A DNA stretch of 64,000 nt, from positions 620,001 through 684,000 of the forward strand of contig JAJOHG010000003.1 of the NCBI GenBank assembly GCA_021029095.1. The letters run 5' to 3'. This DNA comes from Phellopilus nigrolimitatus. Lineage: Eukaryota > Basidiomycota > Agaricomycetes > Hymenochaetales > Hymenochaetaceae. The position numbers and the translations under genes are program-made. The notes under the pieces were generated by a model that did not search any database, was not told where the DNA came from, and was given only the letters and a program-made list of their open reading frames with translations. This document shows, piece by piece, positions 22,541-34,672 of this stretch (its first letter is position 1; every line of letters begins with the position of its first letter).

Positions 22541-24214
22541 ATGCTCCGCTCAGCGACGCTGCTGACGGCGCTGGCGAGTCCTTGTAAACGCTCCAGCACT
22601 TTTCCGAACGTTTCTGACGCGCGCGAGATTCGTCTCGGTGCTCAACAATGCGTCCCCGGCAGCCTCGCATACACTGCGCCAGAGGGCGCCTTCGTTGGCT
22701 TCCCTTACCTCCCGGGCATGGACACCCCGCAGTGAGGGCTCCAGTAAACTACTTGAGCTTATGTCGCGGGTATTACGCCGTGCACAATGCATTCACAGTT
22801 GCTGGGAAGCCGATGAAGCCGCGCTTTTTCTCTGCAAACTCAACCTTTCAGTCTGCTGCTGGGGGTGTCTCCGAACTGCCTGTCCTTTCGCCACCTTCTG
22901 TTGGTTACTGGCTTCTATTGACCACCTTTATGATATACGGCGTCATCGTTGTCGGTGGTATTACTAGATTAACCGAGTCTGGTCTGAGTATAACGGAATG
23001 GAAACCTGTCACTGGCGTGCTCCCTCCGCTCTCCCAGGCAGAATGGGAAGAGGAGTTCACAAAATACAAGGCAACCCCAGAGTTCAAGCTGTGCGTCGGG
23101 GTTTTTGAATTTAATCTTTTGTTTCTCTTTTGTCATCTATACTAATTGCATCCGCAGCCTCAACTCTAGTTTCACCGTTGACGATTTTAAGCATATTTTC
23201 TACATGGAATGGGCACATCGCATCCTCGGACGTGTCGTCGGCCTCGCCTTCGTCCTGCCTCTCACGTACTACGCCGTCCGGAGGAAGATCACCCCCGGCC
23301 TGACCAGGCAGTTTGCCGGCATCGCCGTCCTGCTCGGACTCCAGGGTGCCCTCGGGTGGTACATGGTGAAATCCGGACTGGAAGACTCAATAATGACAAC
23401 CCCCGGCGCTGTACCTCGGGTATCGCAGTACCGGCTTGCGGCGCATCTGGGGGCGGCGTTTGTGCTCTATAGTGCCATGTTTGCCACCGGGCACAACATC
23501 ATTAGGGACTGGAAATTTGTACGCAAGGGAATTTGGAGCGGGCTTGAAGGATCGGCTTGGGAGAACGTCCTTCGTAATCCCGTGGTCAGGAGCTTCAGGA
23601 CGAAGACATGGGCAATCACTGCTCTTGTATTTTTAACCGCAATTTCTGGTATACATAACTTATGTTTAATTCCACAAGAAAAAAATGAGTTGACACTTTC
23701 CGTTACATCTGTAGGTGCGTTCGTCGCTGGCCTCGATGCCGGTTTGCTTTACAACGAGTTTCCCTTAATGGGCGGTCGCCTCGCTCCTCCGAGCGGTGAG
23801 TTGATGAACCCAGCCTACACAACACGTCCGGACAAATCCGACATGTGGCGCAACATCTTTGAGAACCCGACCACCGTGCAGTTCAACCACCGCGTGCTCG
23901 CAATGTCGACGTACACCGCCACGGGCGCGTTGTATGCGCTGACACGCACGTCTACTTTGAAGGCGGCGCTTCCCGCAGCTACGCGCCGCATCGCGGCGAT
24001 GGCATTTGGCGTCGCGAACTTCCAGGTGCTACTCGGGATTAGTACTTTACTGTATTTAGTCCCTGTGCCGCTGGCTGCGGCCCACCAGGCAGGCAGCGTC
24101 GCTCTGCTGTCCATGATGATCACCTTAGGCCTGACCTTGCGTAGACCGGGAGCCGTGGCACAATTGTGGAGACAGAGAGCTCTCGCAAACGCGTGCAAAA
24201 GCACCCAGTCTTAG
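22541..24214 (+). CDS. COX15: Heme a synthase
   Basis: Multi-pass inner-membrane monooxygenase that converts heme o to heme a for cytochrome c oxidase. The core is unmistakable: [107 protein letters not shown]. The four conserved His are in EWAH, AAHL, FNHR and AAHQ. The N terminus needs two introns: ATG at 22541 ([14 protein letters not shown]), a 79-nt intron (about 22580-22658), then [19 protein letters not shown], a basic presequence, then the intron ending before [11 protein letters not shown]. Two further introns lie near 23093 and 23650. The first intron is inferred from frame; without it the presequence and core frames do not connect. Confidence 0.93.
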
Positions 24215-24342
24215 AAGCATCCTCATATTTTCGGATTTTTGTGAAGCATTTATGTAACTTATACTTAGTATCACACCCTTCTTACTCGATAATCAAAAGC
24301 CAGAAAAACGGAATATACTAATTTGCACACAACGTTATTCGA

Positions 24343-25527
24343 CTATTCAGCCATCTGCACGTCCTCGTCGCCGGGCGCTGGGTCTGTTGCACCCGCAGCA
24401 AGCGTCACTGAAGGACCTGTCGTCGACGCTGCGCCCTCCCTCTCCTTCGCAGGTAGGCTCCTGATGTACGGATCCACTTTCTCTTCCTCGAGTATGCGGA
24501 AGGTGCCGCCAGAGCTCACGTCGGTCTCAAGTTCCCCCGCAGGCCCAACAATGCCGACGGACGTGTTATGGATAGTAAGTTCCTTGTCCTGCTGCAGCGT
24601 CTCGCGGAGCGCGTGTAGACCGTGTTCTATCAGCTTCTCGAGAGTACCTGTCCACGAAGAAAGAAGTAGTGAGAAGCAATAGGAAAACGAAAATCAGCGG
24701 TTTTTTATCCTAGCTCCGCGATGCGGGTATGTACATACAGTCAGCAAACTCCTCGAAGTGCTTCTCCAGGTACGTCTTCGCGCTCTGGCTGCGTGCACCG
24801 ATTGACATCGCGTAATACTCGTACGAGTTTCCGGACGGCGAGAATTCATATAAATGCGGGCCGGACGGGTCCTGTCCGATGACGAGAAACCCGACACCGT
24901 ACGGACGTCGCCCGTACTCTTGTGTGTTCACCTGCGCTTCTTAAAAGGTTCAATACGCTTGTGAGCTTCTGCTGTCCAGTTTCTCCCTTAAGATTCAAGG
25001 AAGGCGTACTGTCAGCGATGGACGTGACGATGCGGTTCACAGGTATTGGACGGTTGAAGACCATGCGTTCCGACATGGCCTGTTGTCGCATAAAGTTGCT
25101 GCAAGCATACGTGGATCAGACATCTTCGTCATAGGATTTAAGTTAATCTACACACCTCAACACCCGCGCATCCGAAGTCAAGCCAGCGATCGCAATACCA
25201 ATGTGGTCGTCGATCCTGAACATTTTCTGCTGGTACGATGACAGCTCGCCCGTCGAGCGCTGCCACGATGATATAGAATTAGTACAGAATCACAAAGCGG
25301 AATAATAGAGCACAAAATTACCTTGAGAGCAAGGAGGATGGCATGCGTCTTCGAGCGGAGGCCTACGGCGGCAGAGCCCTGCTTAACGGCTTCCAGCGCA
25401 TATTCGACCTGATGAAGGCGGCCTTGAGGCGAGAAAACGGTGTTGTCGGAGTCGTAGGTGTTTCTAAACTGCAAAGAGCTTTTAGACGTCTAGCATCAAC
25501 TTCGACGCGCATAGACGCACTCACCAT
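24343..25527 (-). CDS. PRE5: 20S proteasome subunit alpha-6
   Basis: Alpha-ring subunit of the 20S proteasome (Pre5, human PSMA1). The first coding exon is only the ATG (25525-25527) followed at once by GTGAGT; exon 2 starts [20 protein letters not shown] (alpha-subunit signature), then [20 protein letters not shown]. Later exons give [59 protein letters not shown] and [17 protein letters not shown], which specifically match alpha-6. The C-terminal tail is acidic and ends DEDVQMAE. The stop is 24343-24345, 129 bp from the convergent COX15 stop. Confidence 0.94.
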
Positions 25528-25744
25528 AGTCGCTAGCAAAGGGGATGAGTTACTGAAGATGTGTACGCGTCCTTGAAGCCGCAGGTGACGCGCGTCGGGC
25601 ATGCGCGTTTGCACTTATGTAATCTCCTGCTCGCATAAGCAACCAAGTACTTAATTTCTATGGCAAGAAAATCGTTACAGGTAGCAAGTACATTTATCTA
25701 CGTTAGAAGTAAGAGGGCTCATACACTGAACATCAAGCAAAGTC

Positions 25745-28700
25745 CTATCTCCCTCCTTTCTTTTCCGCCCGCCACTCCTTGAACATCCCGTCCAGGCTCT
25801 TGTACAGAAGGTGGGAGGGCAAGGACCGGATAATCTCCCCGACCCGGTCATCAACCTGCTCCTTCCCTTTACCTTCTCCAAGTGCCTGCTCCGCAAACTG
25901 AGACGCCAAACGGACAACAGCTACGACCGCGAGTGACACGTGCGTCTGCTGCAACGCGTGCGGCGATGCCGGGTCCACTGCCGCGAGCAGTGGGCCCGTG
26001 ATCGACGGCGCTGAGATCGACGATCCGGTCTGCGAGAATGGCGTTGCCCTCTCGCCTCTGACAAGTCTCAATAGAATCTCAAGTACGTTATCTGCGTATG
26101 TCATGTGCGTCTTCAAGAAACGCGTGCGCTCGGAGGACATCCCGACTGGCGAGTTCGCAGACCATCCTGCGAGTACGGTCTGAATAGTAGGTGCCTAGTA
26201 AAATGCACGATATAAAACTTGACACACTTCCATTAAAGAATGAACAACGTACTGGGTCAGGATAGCGAACCTCTATCTTCTTTTCCCAGCCCACAGCCTC
26301 GCCCGCAACCCAAAAGCGACCGCCGAACATATCTTTCAGCCAATCCTGAACATCACCCGTTTTTACCCATTTAGGCTCTGAGAGCGGACGTTCTTTGTCC
26401 AAATAAATAATTAGAACGACCTTAGCAGCAGACTCGAGCTTCCAGAACGGAGGCAAGGTAGAATCGGACTCTGAGCCTTCAGTCAGGTTTGTAAGAGGCG
26501 AGTATGCCTTAGTCTCATCATTGAGCGCCTCGATCTGGACGGTTGCGTCAATTGAAAAGAAAAAAGGATAAAGAGAAGACGAATGTGTACCAGGATGCCT
26601 TTGAACCCGTCATCAGCGAGCTCGACTACCATGTCAACCTCGATCCGGCCTTCAGCACGGAATACAGTTATTTTCTCCACTATCTCGGCGTCAATAAGAA
26701 GTCTCCGCGTCCCCGATGCATATGAGATCGACAACCGATTAGCAGAAGGCATCCTAACGCTGCTGGTAACTGGCTTAGCAGGTAGGTCAGGGTTCACTGT
26801 AGAGGCTGTGGAGGTGCCCGAGAACGCGGTATTCGACGTCGGTGACGCGGGCGGCTCTGGGAGGTGCTCGCCATCCGTCGGCTTGTCACCTGCAACTCTA
26901 GTGTCCTTGGCAGAAGGGACATCGAGTTCAGGAGCCTTCGCTTCACTATCCTTCCCAGGCAAAACAATAGATGAGACAAGAAGTTCAGAATCAGGCTCCT
27001 TCGCCGGAGAAACGCCGGCAGGCGCATCGTCTCTCTCCTCCTCCTTCACAGTAGAACCTGTAACTGCAACCTGGTCTGGCTGACTGACTGCTACATGTGT
27101 GGTAGCGTCTGGCTTCTCAGTCCGAGCCACCACAGAACCTGCGATGTCACTCGGAGCGTCCACGTTCCCCGCCTCGACATGTTCGTTTTTCTCCCCATTG
27201 CCATGAGTATCATCATCTGTCTGTGTCACCACAAGCTCATCTTGTTGGGTGGGTACCTCAGACATGGTCTCATCGAGATCATATTCGCCTTGAGAAAGAA
27301 AAAGAGCAATGGTGAACGCATTAGTGTTGTGGACGCAGACAGACAAGCCAGAAATTTCTCTCGTCAACGCGTCCACATTGTCCAACCTCTTCACCAATAA
27401 TGGAACAAGGCTCACCATCAAGCTCATGAACCTCCATATCGAGCTCAACTTGAGTCTGCTCATATGCATCCACATCTCCATCCCCATCGCCCTCGGTAAT
27501 AGCAGCCATCAGCCAGTCTGCTTCGCTGGCGGTCTCAGCGATACTCGGCGCGACACTTCCTCGCCCAACGCCAGTATCTTGTTCTACGGTAGGCGCGACC
27601 GTAGTAGCGTCCCCGTCCACACTCTCGCTTCTTCCCGGCACAGGTCGGGGAGGCGGCGCTCTGGCTTCTTCCTCAACACCATCATCGTCGTCATCCAGTT
27701 TCTTGCGCTTGCCCTTGCGCGAGTCAGAATACGACGTGGTTGGAAGAATCGGCCGAGCATCGTCCGCAGATGGAGGAGTGTGAAAGTAAATGCGCAAACG
27801 CGCAACTGAAGCTCCGTTAGAAGTAGAACGAGAATGAGAAGAGTCCTTTGCAGTAGCGACAGAGTCATTCGAAGGCTCTTTCGCAGCGTCTGCTTCGGAA
27901 GAAACGAGGTCTACTTGAGATTCCTCTGACTTCACCTTCACGATATCTCCCTCTTTTTCCTTAGCGTCTTCCTCATTTATCTTTTCTTCTTTAGTCTCAG
28001 GTAACGGGATTTGACCCCATTGCCAGTCTAAGCTCTGGATCTCCAACCCAACAATCTTGAAGTCTGTCAAGGTACGTCGGTTTTCCTCGCGCTTACCTAC
28101 GCTACTGCTAGACGACACGGCCGCGGCATTAGAGGGAGTACGGTTTTGATGAACCCCGTCCTGCCGCCCGCCGCGTCCACCATAATTCCCGTGAGACTGA
28201 TTCCCGCCGCCTCTACCACCACGGAATGTGGAATTGTTTTGATGGTGATGTGGGCCATTGTTAAAGGAGCCCCCTCCTCTTCGGTTAAAGTTGCTGTTAA
28301 AGCTCCCGCGGTCTCGAGACTGTTGGCCACGCATCGAGCCACCAGGTTGTGCCATTCCTCCGCGTCCCCCACCACCGTGCATACCGCTACCTCGTCCACG
28401 ACCAAGGCCCATCCCCCTATTCCCTCCCATATGACCGCCGCGGGCCCCTCTGTTCATACCTGCACCTCTTCCGCCTCCCATGCCTCCCCTTCCCATGCCG
28501 CCGGTGAAGCTTCCCTGCGATTGCATCTGATTAGACTGCACTGGCGGGCCAGGCAGTCCATGGGGCCTATTGGGACCTAGCGGTACGCCTTGTTGAGCCA
28601 TCGGGGCTGAAGGCGGCTGAAACCGAGGTTGGACAGGGGTCGACTGATGAGAATTATCAAAGCGCTGGCGCTTCGCCGGAGGCAGCTGATGCGTCGGCGA

Positions 28701-29273
28701 GTGCTGAGGGCGCTGCTGCTGTGGACGCTGTTGCTGTTGCTGCTGCTGCTGCTGCTGCTGCTGAAAAAAAGGCTGTTGAGGCGCCTGCGGGGGTTGATGA
28801 GGCCTAAAAGGCTGCTGAGCTGGCTGCTGAGGCGGAGGGAGCGCTTGGGGAACATAAGGCTGGGAATAGGCTGTAGCAGCCTGCGGCTGGTACGGATTAT
28901 AGGGCTGAGGCGGAACAGGCGGCGCGACTGTAGGTACAGGAGGTTGCGCATAATGTTGCTGCTGGTGCTGGACGTGATGCTGATGCCAGTGTGCGCTTTG
29001 ATGACCGCCATATCCGTAATTGGCGTATAATGCCTGGTCGGTCGGCTTTGCTGGAGCGGCAGACTGAGCAGCATGCGCGCCAGGCCATTGCGGGTTTGCG
29101 CCAGCCCATTGTGGATTGAAAGCAGGCTGAACTGCAGGCTGTTGCTGGGTTGCTGCTGACCAGTACGCAGAGTAGTCCGGCTGCCCCGTCGGCGGCGGCG
29201 GAGGCGGACCCGGGGGAAGTGGAGGCTGCTGGTGCGGAAAGGAAGGCTGCGGAATAAAGGGATTTTTGTTCAT
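25745..29273 (-). CDS. Long Q/P- and RGG-rich protein with an unrecognised C-terminal domain
   Basis: About 1,100 residues. Exon 1 (29273 to about 27399) starts MNKNPFIPQPSFPHQQ and is Pro/Gln/Tyr-rich (SAYWSAATQQQPA), carries a polyQ run, then a Gly/Arg block (GGMGRGGMGGGRGAGMNRG) typical of RGG RNA-binding disorder, then an acidic stretch. Splicing after SIIG joins GEYDLDETMSEVPTQQDEL and an acidic linker. The last ~330 residues look folded: LSISYASGTRRLLIDAEIV, ITVFRAEGRIEVDMVVELAD, PPFWKLESAAKVVLIIYLDK, WLKDMFGGRFWVAGEAVGWE, IQTVLAGWSANSP and a helical end finishing EWRAEKKGGR. I do not recognise this domain. Likely nuclear or RNA-related by composition only. Splice phases link all parts into one gene. 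Confidence 0.75.
28727..28763 (-). repeat. Polyglutamine-coding triplet repeat
   Basis: CTG/TTG repeat on the plus strand, read as CAG/CAA on the coding minus strand. It gives about a dozen consecutive Gln in the Q/RGG-rich protein. Mixed CAG and CAA codons only at the ends, pure CAG inside, so the length may vary between strains. Confidence 0.85.
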
Positions 29274-29832
29274 CGTTGTAGACGACAGGAAGACAGCATC
29301 GACTCGCTATAAACGACGTCGAGCGATGAAAGCAAGTTAGAAAATGCGTCGTAGGAAACCTCATCCATATACGTATGCGTGAGAATATACTACTAAGAAT
29401 TATGCATAATTTATAGTCGTGAGAGAATGCGTCCGAATCTAGCTTGTACCGTCGGGTGGAATTCTTGAGATTCAGATTTTCAGAAGTTGTTACGAAACTT
29501 TTCGGAGCTTCTTCATAACTAAAGGATCGACTACATAGCATGATCTCGACCGGCTTGGCAAACGAATGGCCGTGAAAATCTGTAAAAATGCATGAATATG
29601 TTTACATTTACGGAGAGCAAAAGGTGAATTTTACTTTTCCGAGCAAAAATGTAGAAATGGGGCATTGAGACTTTTGACATATGTAGAAGGGTTGTGACGT
29701 TTCCAGGCACAGACATAGATAAAAATTTGTGAATATGGAGACTGCGGCTCCGACACATGACGGACCATCCACAAAAAGACATACTTCGAAATCTTATCAT
29801 CACTCTCGTCGCCGTCGCCGCCGACGCCCGCC
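29274..29832. other. Divergent intergenic region
   Basis: 559 bp between the starts of the Q/RGG-rich gene (minus) and the MscS gene (plus). AT-rich in the middle (29380-29700). No ORF with support. Confidence 0.4.
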
Positions 29833-32800
29833 ATGGACGAGAAGTCACTCAAGCCCGAGCTTGAAGTTGACACCGACGCCGACGCAAAGGCTCCAGTCAA
29901 CGTGAAGCCCTCGGTCCATTATCCCGACGAGCTCTCCCACGGACCAATTCCTAGCTATGCCACCAAGGAGGTCAGACTAGATTCTCCAGACGGTATCTCT
30001 TCTAGGGCCCCTTCACTCGCTGGAACTGACGACGACGACGATGATGACGACTACGACTGGTCGACCGAGGACGACCTCGTCGACGAGGAAGCCAAGAAGT
30101 TCGAAAAACAGATGGGAGGGGGTCAGCAGCGAATGGGATGGTTTACAAGGTATATGTCATACTGCACCCCATCCTATGTATCTTCTCGCTAACGTACTTG
30201 TGTGTCTCATTTACCTTCGCGTAGGATCATCGCGTTTCTCCTCTCCACTTTAATTGGCACTGTTATAACGGCTGGCGTAATCGTTGCCGCAGCCGTCCTT
30301 GTTCGCGTCTTCTACCTCGGGCGTAGCAGCAGCAACGATAATGATCGCAGACGCTATGTGACGCAAAACATCGAAGCATGGCTCTACTGGGCGGCTGCAC
30401 AACTTCTGATCTCCTGGTTCCTTGCGTTGATTATCAACATCATCCCAGGCGCAGTGACCTGGGTGGTATTTATCGTATGGGGCCATATCTCAGAGTCAAT
30501 GAAATCTCGCGTTGAGTTGTACAACTCAATCAAAGGGACTATAAAGCCCGTTTTCTACGCGGCATCTAGTTGGCTTAGCTGGTACATTCTTTTCGTGCAT
30601 ATATTCGATCTATACGACCCGGACAATGAAGCGTCAAGCCGAGCATCTTATACTCCCAGAGTAAGTTGGCCGCGAAGACGCACCTGTTGTTTTCAAATTC
30701 TGACTATTTGGCTTCTAGGTTTACCAGGTCGTCGAATTTTTCTTCTTCTTCACGCTCGTGTTATGTTTGCAAAGGATGCTATCGCATATGATTGGTTTGT
30801 GTCCCAATCATCTCAAGTGACGCTTTTTCCTGACGAATTTCCTTTATAGCCTTTGCATTCCACAAGACGGCATTCAAAGATCGTTTGGAATCGTTGAAAA
30901 TGGCGCTCAAAACCATTGATCATTTGAAGAATTACAAACCGAGACACCGTCCGGAACGTTCTTCAAAGCTTTTTGGCGGATTTGGGACGCCAAAGTTTGG
31001 ACTCAGCCCATATTTCGAGAAGTCTCACTTCATTCCCGGCTCGTCTCGGGTCGGCGCGCCTGAGCCCTATGACGACGGACACACTGGAGATTGTGAAGAC
31101 AATTCTACGAAGAAGGGCAAGGGTAAACAGAAGCATACGGGGATCAAAACCATGAGCGGGACATTTACTCCCGACTTGCGCCCGGACTCTCCGGCAAACG
31201 CACACTCGGAACAGCTTATCACGAATTCGCACGGCGGTGATCATAATTATCCTCCGAAGGCATCTCCGGTTGAAGGTTCTCGCTCGCCGCATTCTGGAAC
31301 GCCTGGGAGGAGATCATCCGAGCATGAAGAGGACAACACGATCGTACATGCCGCAAAGGCACTTAAGACGGCTGTTATGCATGATGCGAGGAATCTTAAA
31401 GGAAATGACGATGCAGAGATTTCTGGTCTTGGATGGAGCATAGGTTCTCCGCATGAAGCAAAGGTGCGTTTTCCTCGAGCCTTGCCCTCGCAAATGAAGC
31501 GGAGATGTCAAATCATTTCGATGTGATTGACTGCTAATCCATCATTCATGTTTCCTGTAGAGGCTTGCTCGCTCTATTTATGCGGCTTTCAGGAACGGAC
31601 GGCGACACTACCTCGCTGCGGAGGACTTCTATCCTGCCTACGCAACACACGAACAAGCTCACGAGGCATTCCGAGTATTCGACGCGGACAACAATGGGTA
31701 GGGTTATTCTTGTCATCAGTCTGCGCAAACATACTAAGCCGCATCCTTTCTCTAGCGACATCTCGCGCGCGGAAATCAAGTCGACAGTTGTAAGGAATTA
31801 CCGCGAGCGGCGCTTCCTAAGCCGGAGTATGCGTGACGTTGGTGCTGCGCTGCGCTCGCTCCAACATGTCCTCCTGTTCTTCGCCTTCGTCATCCTCTTT
31901 TTCATTTCACTTTCTATCTTCGGCGTCGAAGTCGGCGATTCGCTTACTTCTGCGTATACTATTGGCATCGCGGCGAGCTTCATCTTCAAGGCCTCTGCTG
32001 GGGGCGCGTTTGATGCGATCATGTTCCTGTTTGTGACACAGTGCGTATTCTCGTTCTGTTTAGAAGCAATGCTGTTCGAACTGAACTTGCCCGGTTATGA
32101 AGCCCGTTCGATACCGGAGATCGTTGCTTCATCATGGGTGAGATTGTTAAGTTCATTCGTGTCTTCTCGCTGAATAACCCTACCAGATGAGAACCTTGTT
32201 GTCAAGAAAATGGGCCTGTTTGCGGTAATTTCATTCATTCCCGATTAACGTACTTCACTCATCACGTTCCAGACCGTCTTCACTCGCGCGGACGGTACAG
32301 AGACATACTATTTTAATAGCCAACTCTTCACCAAATTCATGTGAGCTTATTATCGTCATTTTGTCACTATATATCACTTAATGCATTTCATGTCGGCCTC
32401 AGTACGAATGCTCGGCGGAGCGGAGTAAGCGTACTTTACCGCTTCTTCTATCGTTCTGTTCATACTAATCCTTCACCAGAAAACTGCAGAAGCGTGCACA
32501 CTGCAAATAGCGTGGCGTACGCCCCTCGAAAAGTTGGATGCACTGGAGAAGTGTTTGAACGAGTGGCTTTCGACCGAAGAAAATAGATGGTTTGAACCGA
32601 ACACTTCCATAATGCTACAGAAGATCGACTTCCAGCGTCACTTGGAAATCACGATAGGCATTCCGCACAATGGGTAAACTCACTGTGCTGCTTTGAAAAT
32701 GTCATCTGGCCAATTGCTTACAATCCATCCAGAAATTGGCAGGACTGGGGTCTTCGGAATACCCGCAAGACAGCGTTCTATGCAGCGGCCAACTACTACT

Positions 32801-33063
32801 GCCGTCAGTTAGGCATCGTGGCCATGAACTCGGCAAGACCGATAGTTTATACAGACATCGGTAAGGATGGCGCCAAACCATCCACGTCGCCTACTTCAGC
32901 GACAAACGGTGAACTGGAGGAGGCTGCACCTGCGGACACTGTAGCAGCGAACGACCTCAAGCCCACGCTTGGGTTCCGGCCTCCTCCGGACAAGCGGTCT
33001 AGCACACTTCTTCGTGCACGAAAGAGCAAGGGCAAAAATGCGTTCCGCAGCGTGGACGTCTGA
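29833..33063 (+). CDS. MscS-like mechanosensitive channel with an EF-hand
   Basis: Fungal MscS-type channel similar to fission yeast Msy1/Msy2, endoplasmic-reticulum or organellar membrane channels that respond to osmotic stretch. The ATG at 29833 starts MDEKSLKPELEV; an acidic run DDDDDDDDYDW follows. About four hydrophobic segments come next (IIAFLLSTLIGTVITAGVIV, AQLLISWFLALIINIIPGA, VVEFFFFFTLVLCLQRML). A long polar linker (~200 residues) leads to an EF-hand loop DADNNGDISRAE with all Ca-ligand positions. Then HVLLFFAFVILFFISLSIFG and the pore/beta block FIFKASAGGAFDAIMFLFVT, HPFD, and VFTRADGTETYYFNSQLF. Roughly ten exons; stop 33061-33063 after FRSVDV. Exon ends near 32050-32480 are the least certain. 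Confidence 0.88.
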
Positions 33064-33474
33064 GGTGACTTGGCCTCCCTTCCGATGGAATTGCCTGACG
33101 CAGTTCCCTCTGCAAATTATTCTCCCTTGGTTTCGTCTTTAAAAAGAAAGAAAGAAAGGGCGCTGGCACGTCGTCTTCTGTTGTGCGTCGCGCGTCTTAG
33201 GCCTCCTTGTTTTTTTCTTCTTCGGATGCACTTCGCTGAATTTGTTGTCTGTCATAGAGGTCCTCTCTTGCTGTGCATGTGTATACCCTCCTTTACCAGT
33301 ATTTACACTACATATTCTATCTTGGACATTGCAATTGTAACAACACATTGAAATCGAGATACGCAGAAACTGTAGAGAGTTGGTGAAAAGCGGCGTGCGA
33401 TTGGCTCGTCGGCCGTTGCCGCTCCTAGAATCATTCGTTACCACTGGCAAACCGCACGTCAAAGTGTAATCACC
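33064..33474. other. Intergenic region MscS / NDUFV2
   Basis: 411 bp between tandem genes, T-rich around 33200-33320. It holds the 3' UTR and the next promoter. No gene seen. Confidence 0.4.
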
Positions 33475-34512
33475 ATGTTCGCTGTACGGAGAGCGGCGAG
33501 ATGCATGTCTACGCCACATCCAGCTGCGTCGCGCAGACTCGTGTCGTCGTCGGCGCCTTGTCGCTCTGACGCTCTCTTCGCCGTAAGTTGTCCGCCATCG
33601 CCTTTACTGTACCCCGACGCTCAAAACGCGCGAACAGCACCGTGACACATCGTATAACAACCCGAAGGTGAAGTCAAGACGCGTGGCTTTTATGCAAACA
33701 ACCTGTAACATGCCATCTTACTTAAATCACCCTTCTTTCGTACTGCAGATTCCTTTCGAGTTCGCCCCGGACAACTTGAAGCGTGCGAAAGAGATCATCG
33801 CCCGCTACCCTCCGCAATATAAGAAGGCAGCGGTCATTCCCCTGTTGGACCTCGGACAGCGTCAGAACAAGGGATGGACGAGTATCAGTGTGATGAACTA
33901 CGTTGCGCAGCTGCTGGAAATGCCGCCCATGCGCGTATACGAGGTCGCGACGTTTTACACTATGTTCAACCGGTGCGCACAGAATGTGTCTATTTCTCTC
34001 GTTTCTTTTAACGTAAATGTGTTTGTGTATTCTTTCTACTGGTATATAGTGAACCCATTGGCGAAAACTTCGTGCAAGTCTGCACGACAACGCCGTGCAT
34101 GCTTCGCGGCTCGACCGAAATCCTCGACACTGTGTGCAACCACCTCGGCGGCATCAAACCAGGTGAGACCACGAAGGATGGCAAATTCACCGTGATCGAG
34201 GTCGAGTGCCAGGGCGCATGCAGTAACGCGCCCATGCTGGTCGTTGGCGACGACTTCTACGAAGACCTCACAGCGGAGTCGACGATCAAAATACTGGACG
34301 CGTTTGCAAAGGGCCAAAAACCCGCGCCAGGGCCGCAGAGCAGCAGAAAGACTTCGGAGAATGCGGCTGGATTGTCGTCTTTGACGTCGAAAGTGAGTGG
34401 GCATATTCCTATCCATGTCTTCCAGAACAAAATGCACATTGGTTCTGACGCATTTTCCCTTACTTTCCAGCCATACGGCCCTGGACAGTATTGCACTCCT
34501 GAGTTTTCATAG
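33475..34512 (+). CDS. NDUFV2: NADH:ubiquinone oxidoreductase 24-kDa subunit
   Basis: Complex I peripheral-arm subunit that carries the 2Fe-2S centre N1a in the mitochondrial matrix. The ATG at 33475 opens [20 protein letters not shown], a basic presequence. Small exons then give [10 protein letters not shown] and [55 protein letters not shown]. The four cluster Cys are in [12 protein letters not shown] and [12 protein letters not shown]. It ends [13 protein letters not shown] at 34512 after a short intron. Length and blocks agree with the family throughout. Confidence 0.95.
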
Positions 34513-34672
34513 GAATAGCAATGCCGCTGTATGTATATTAAATAACCTAATGTTCATCGATGGTATAGACAGTGCGGAGTAATTTCAAGACAGTGATGTG
34601 TGAATCAAAAGTCAGGCTGCGCGGACGTTACTAAGTTAATTTGAATCTGTCCTTTTTGCACGACGGAAACAT

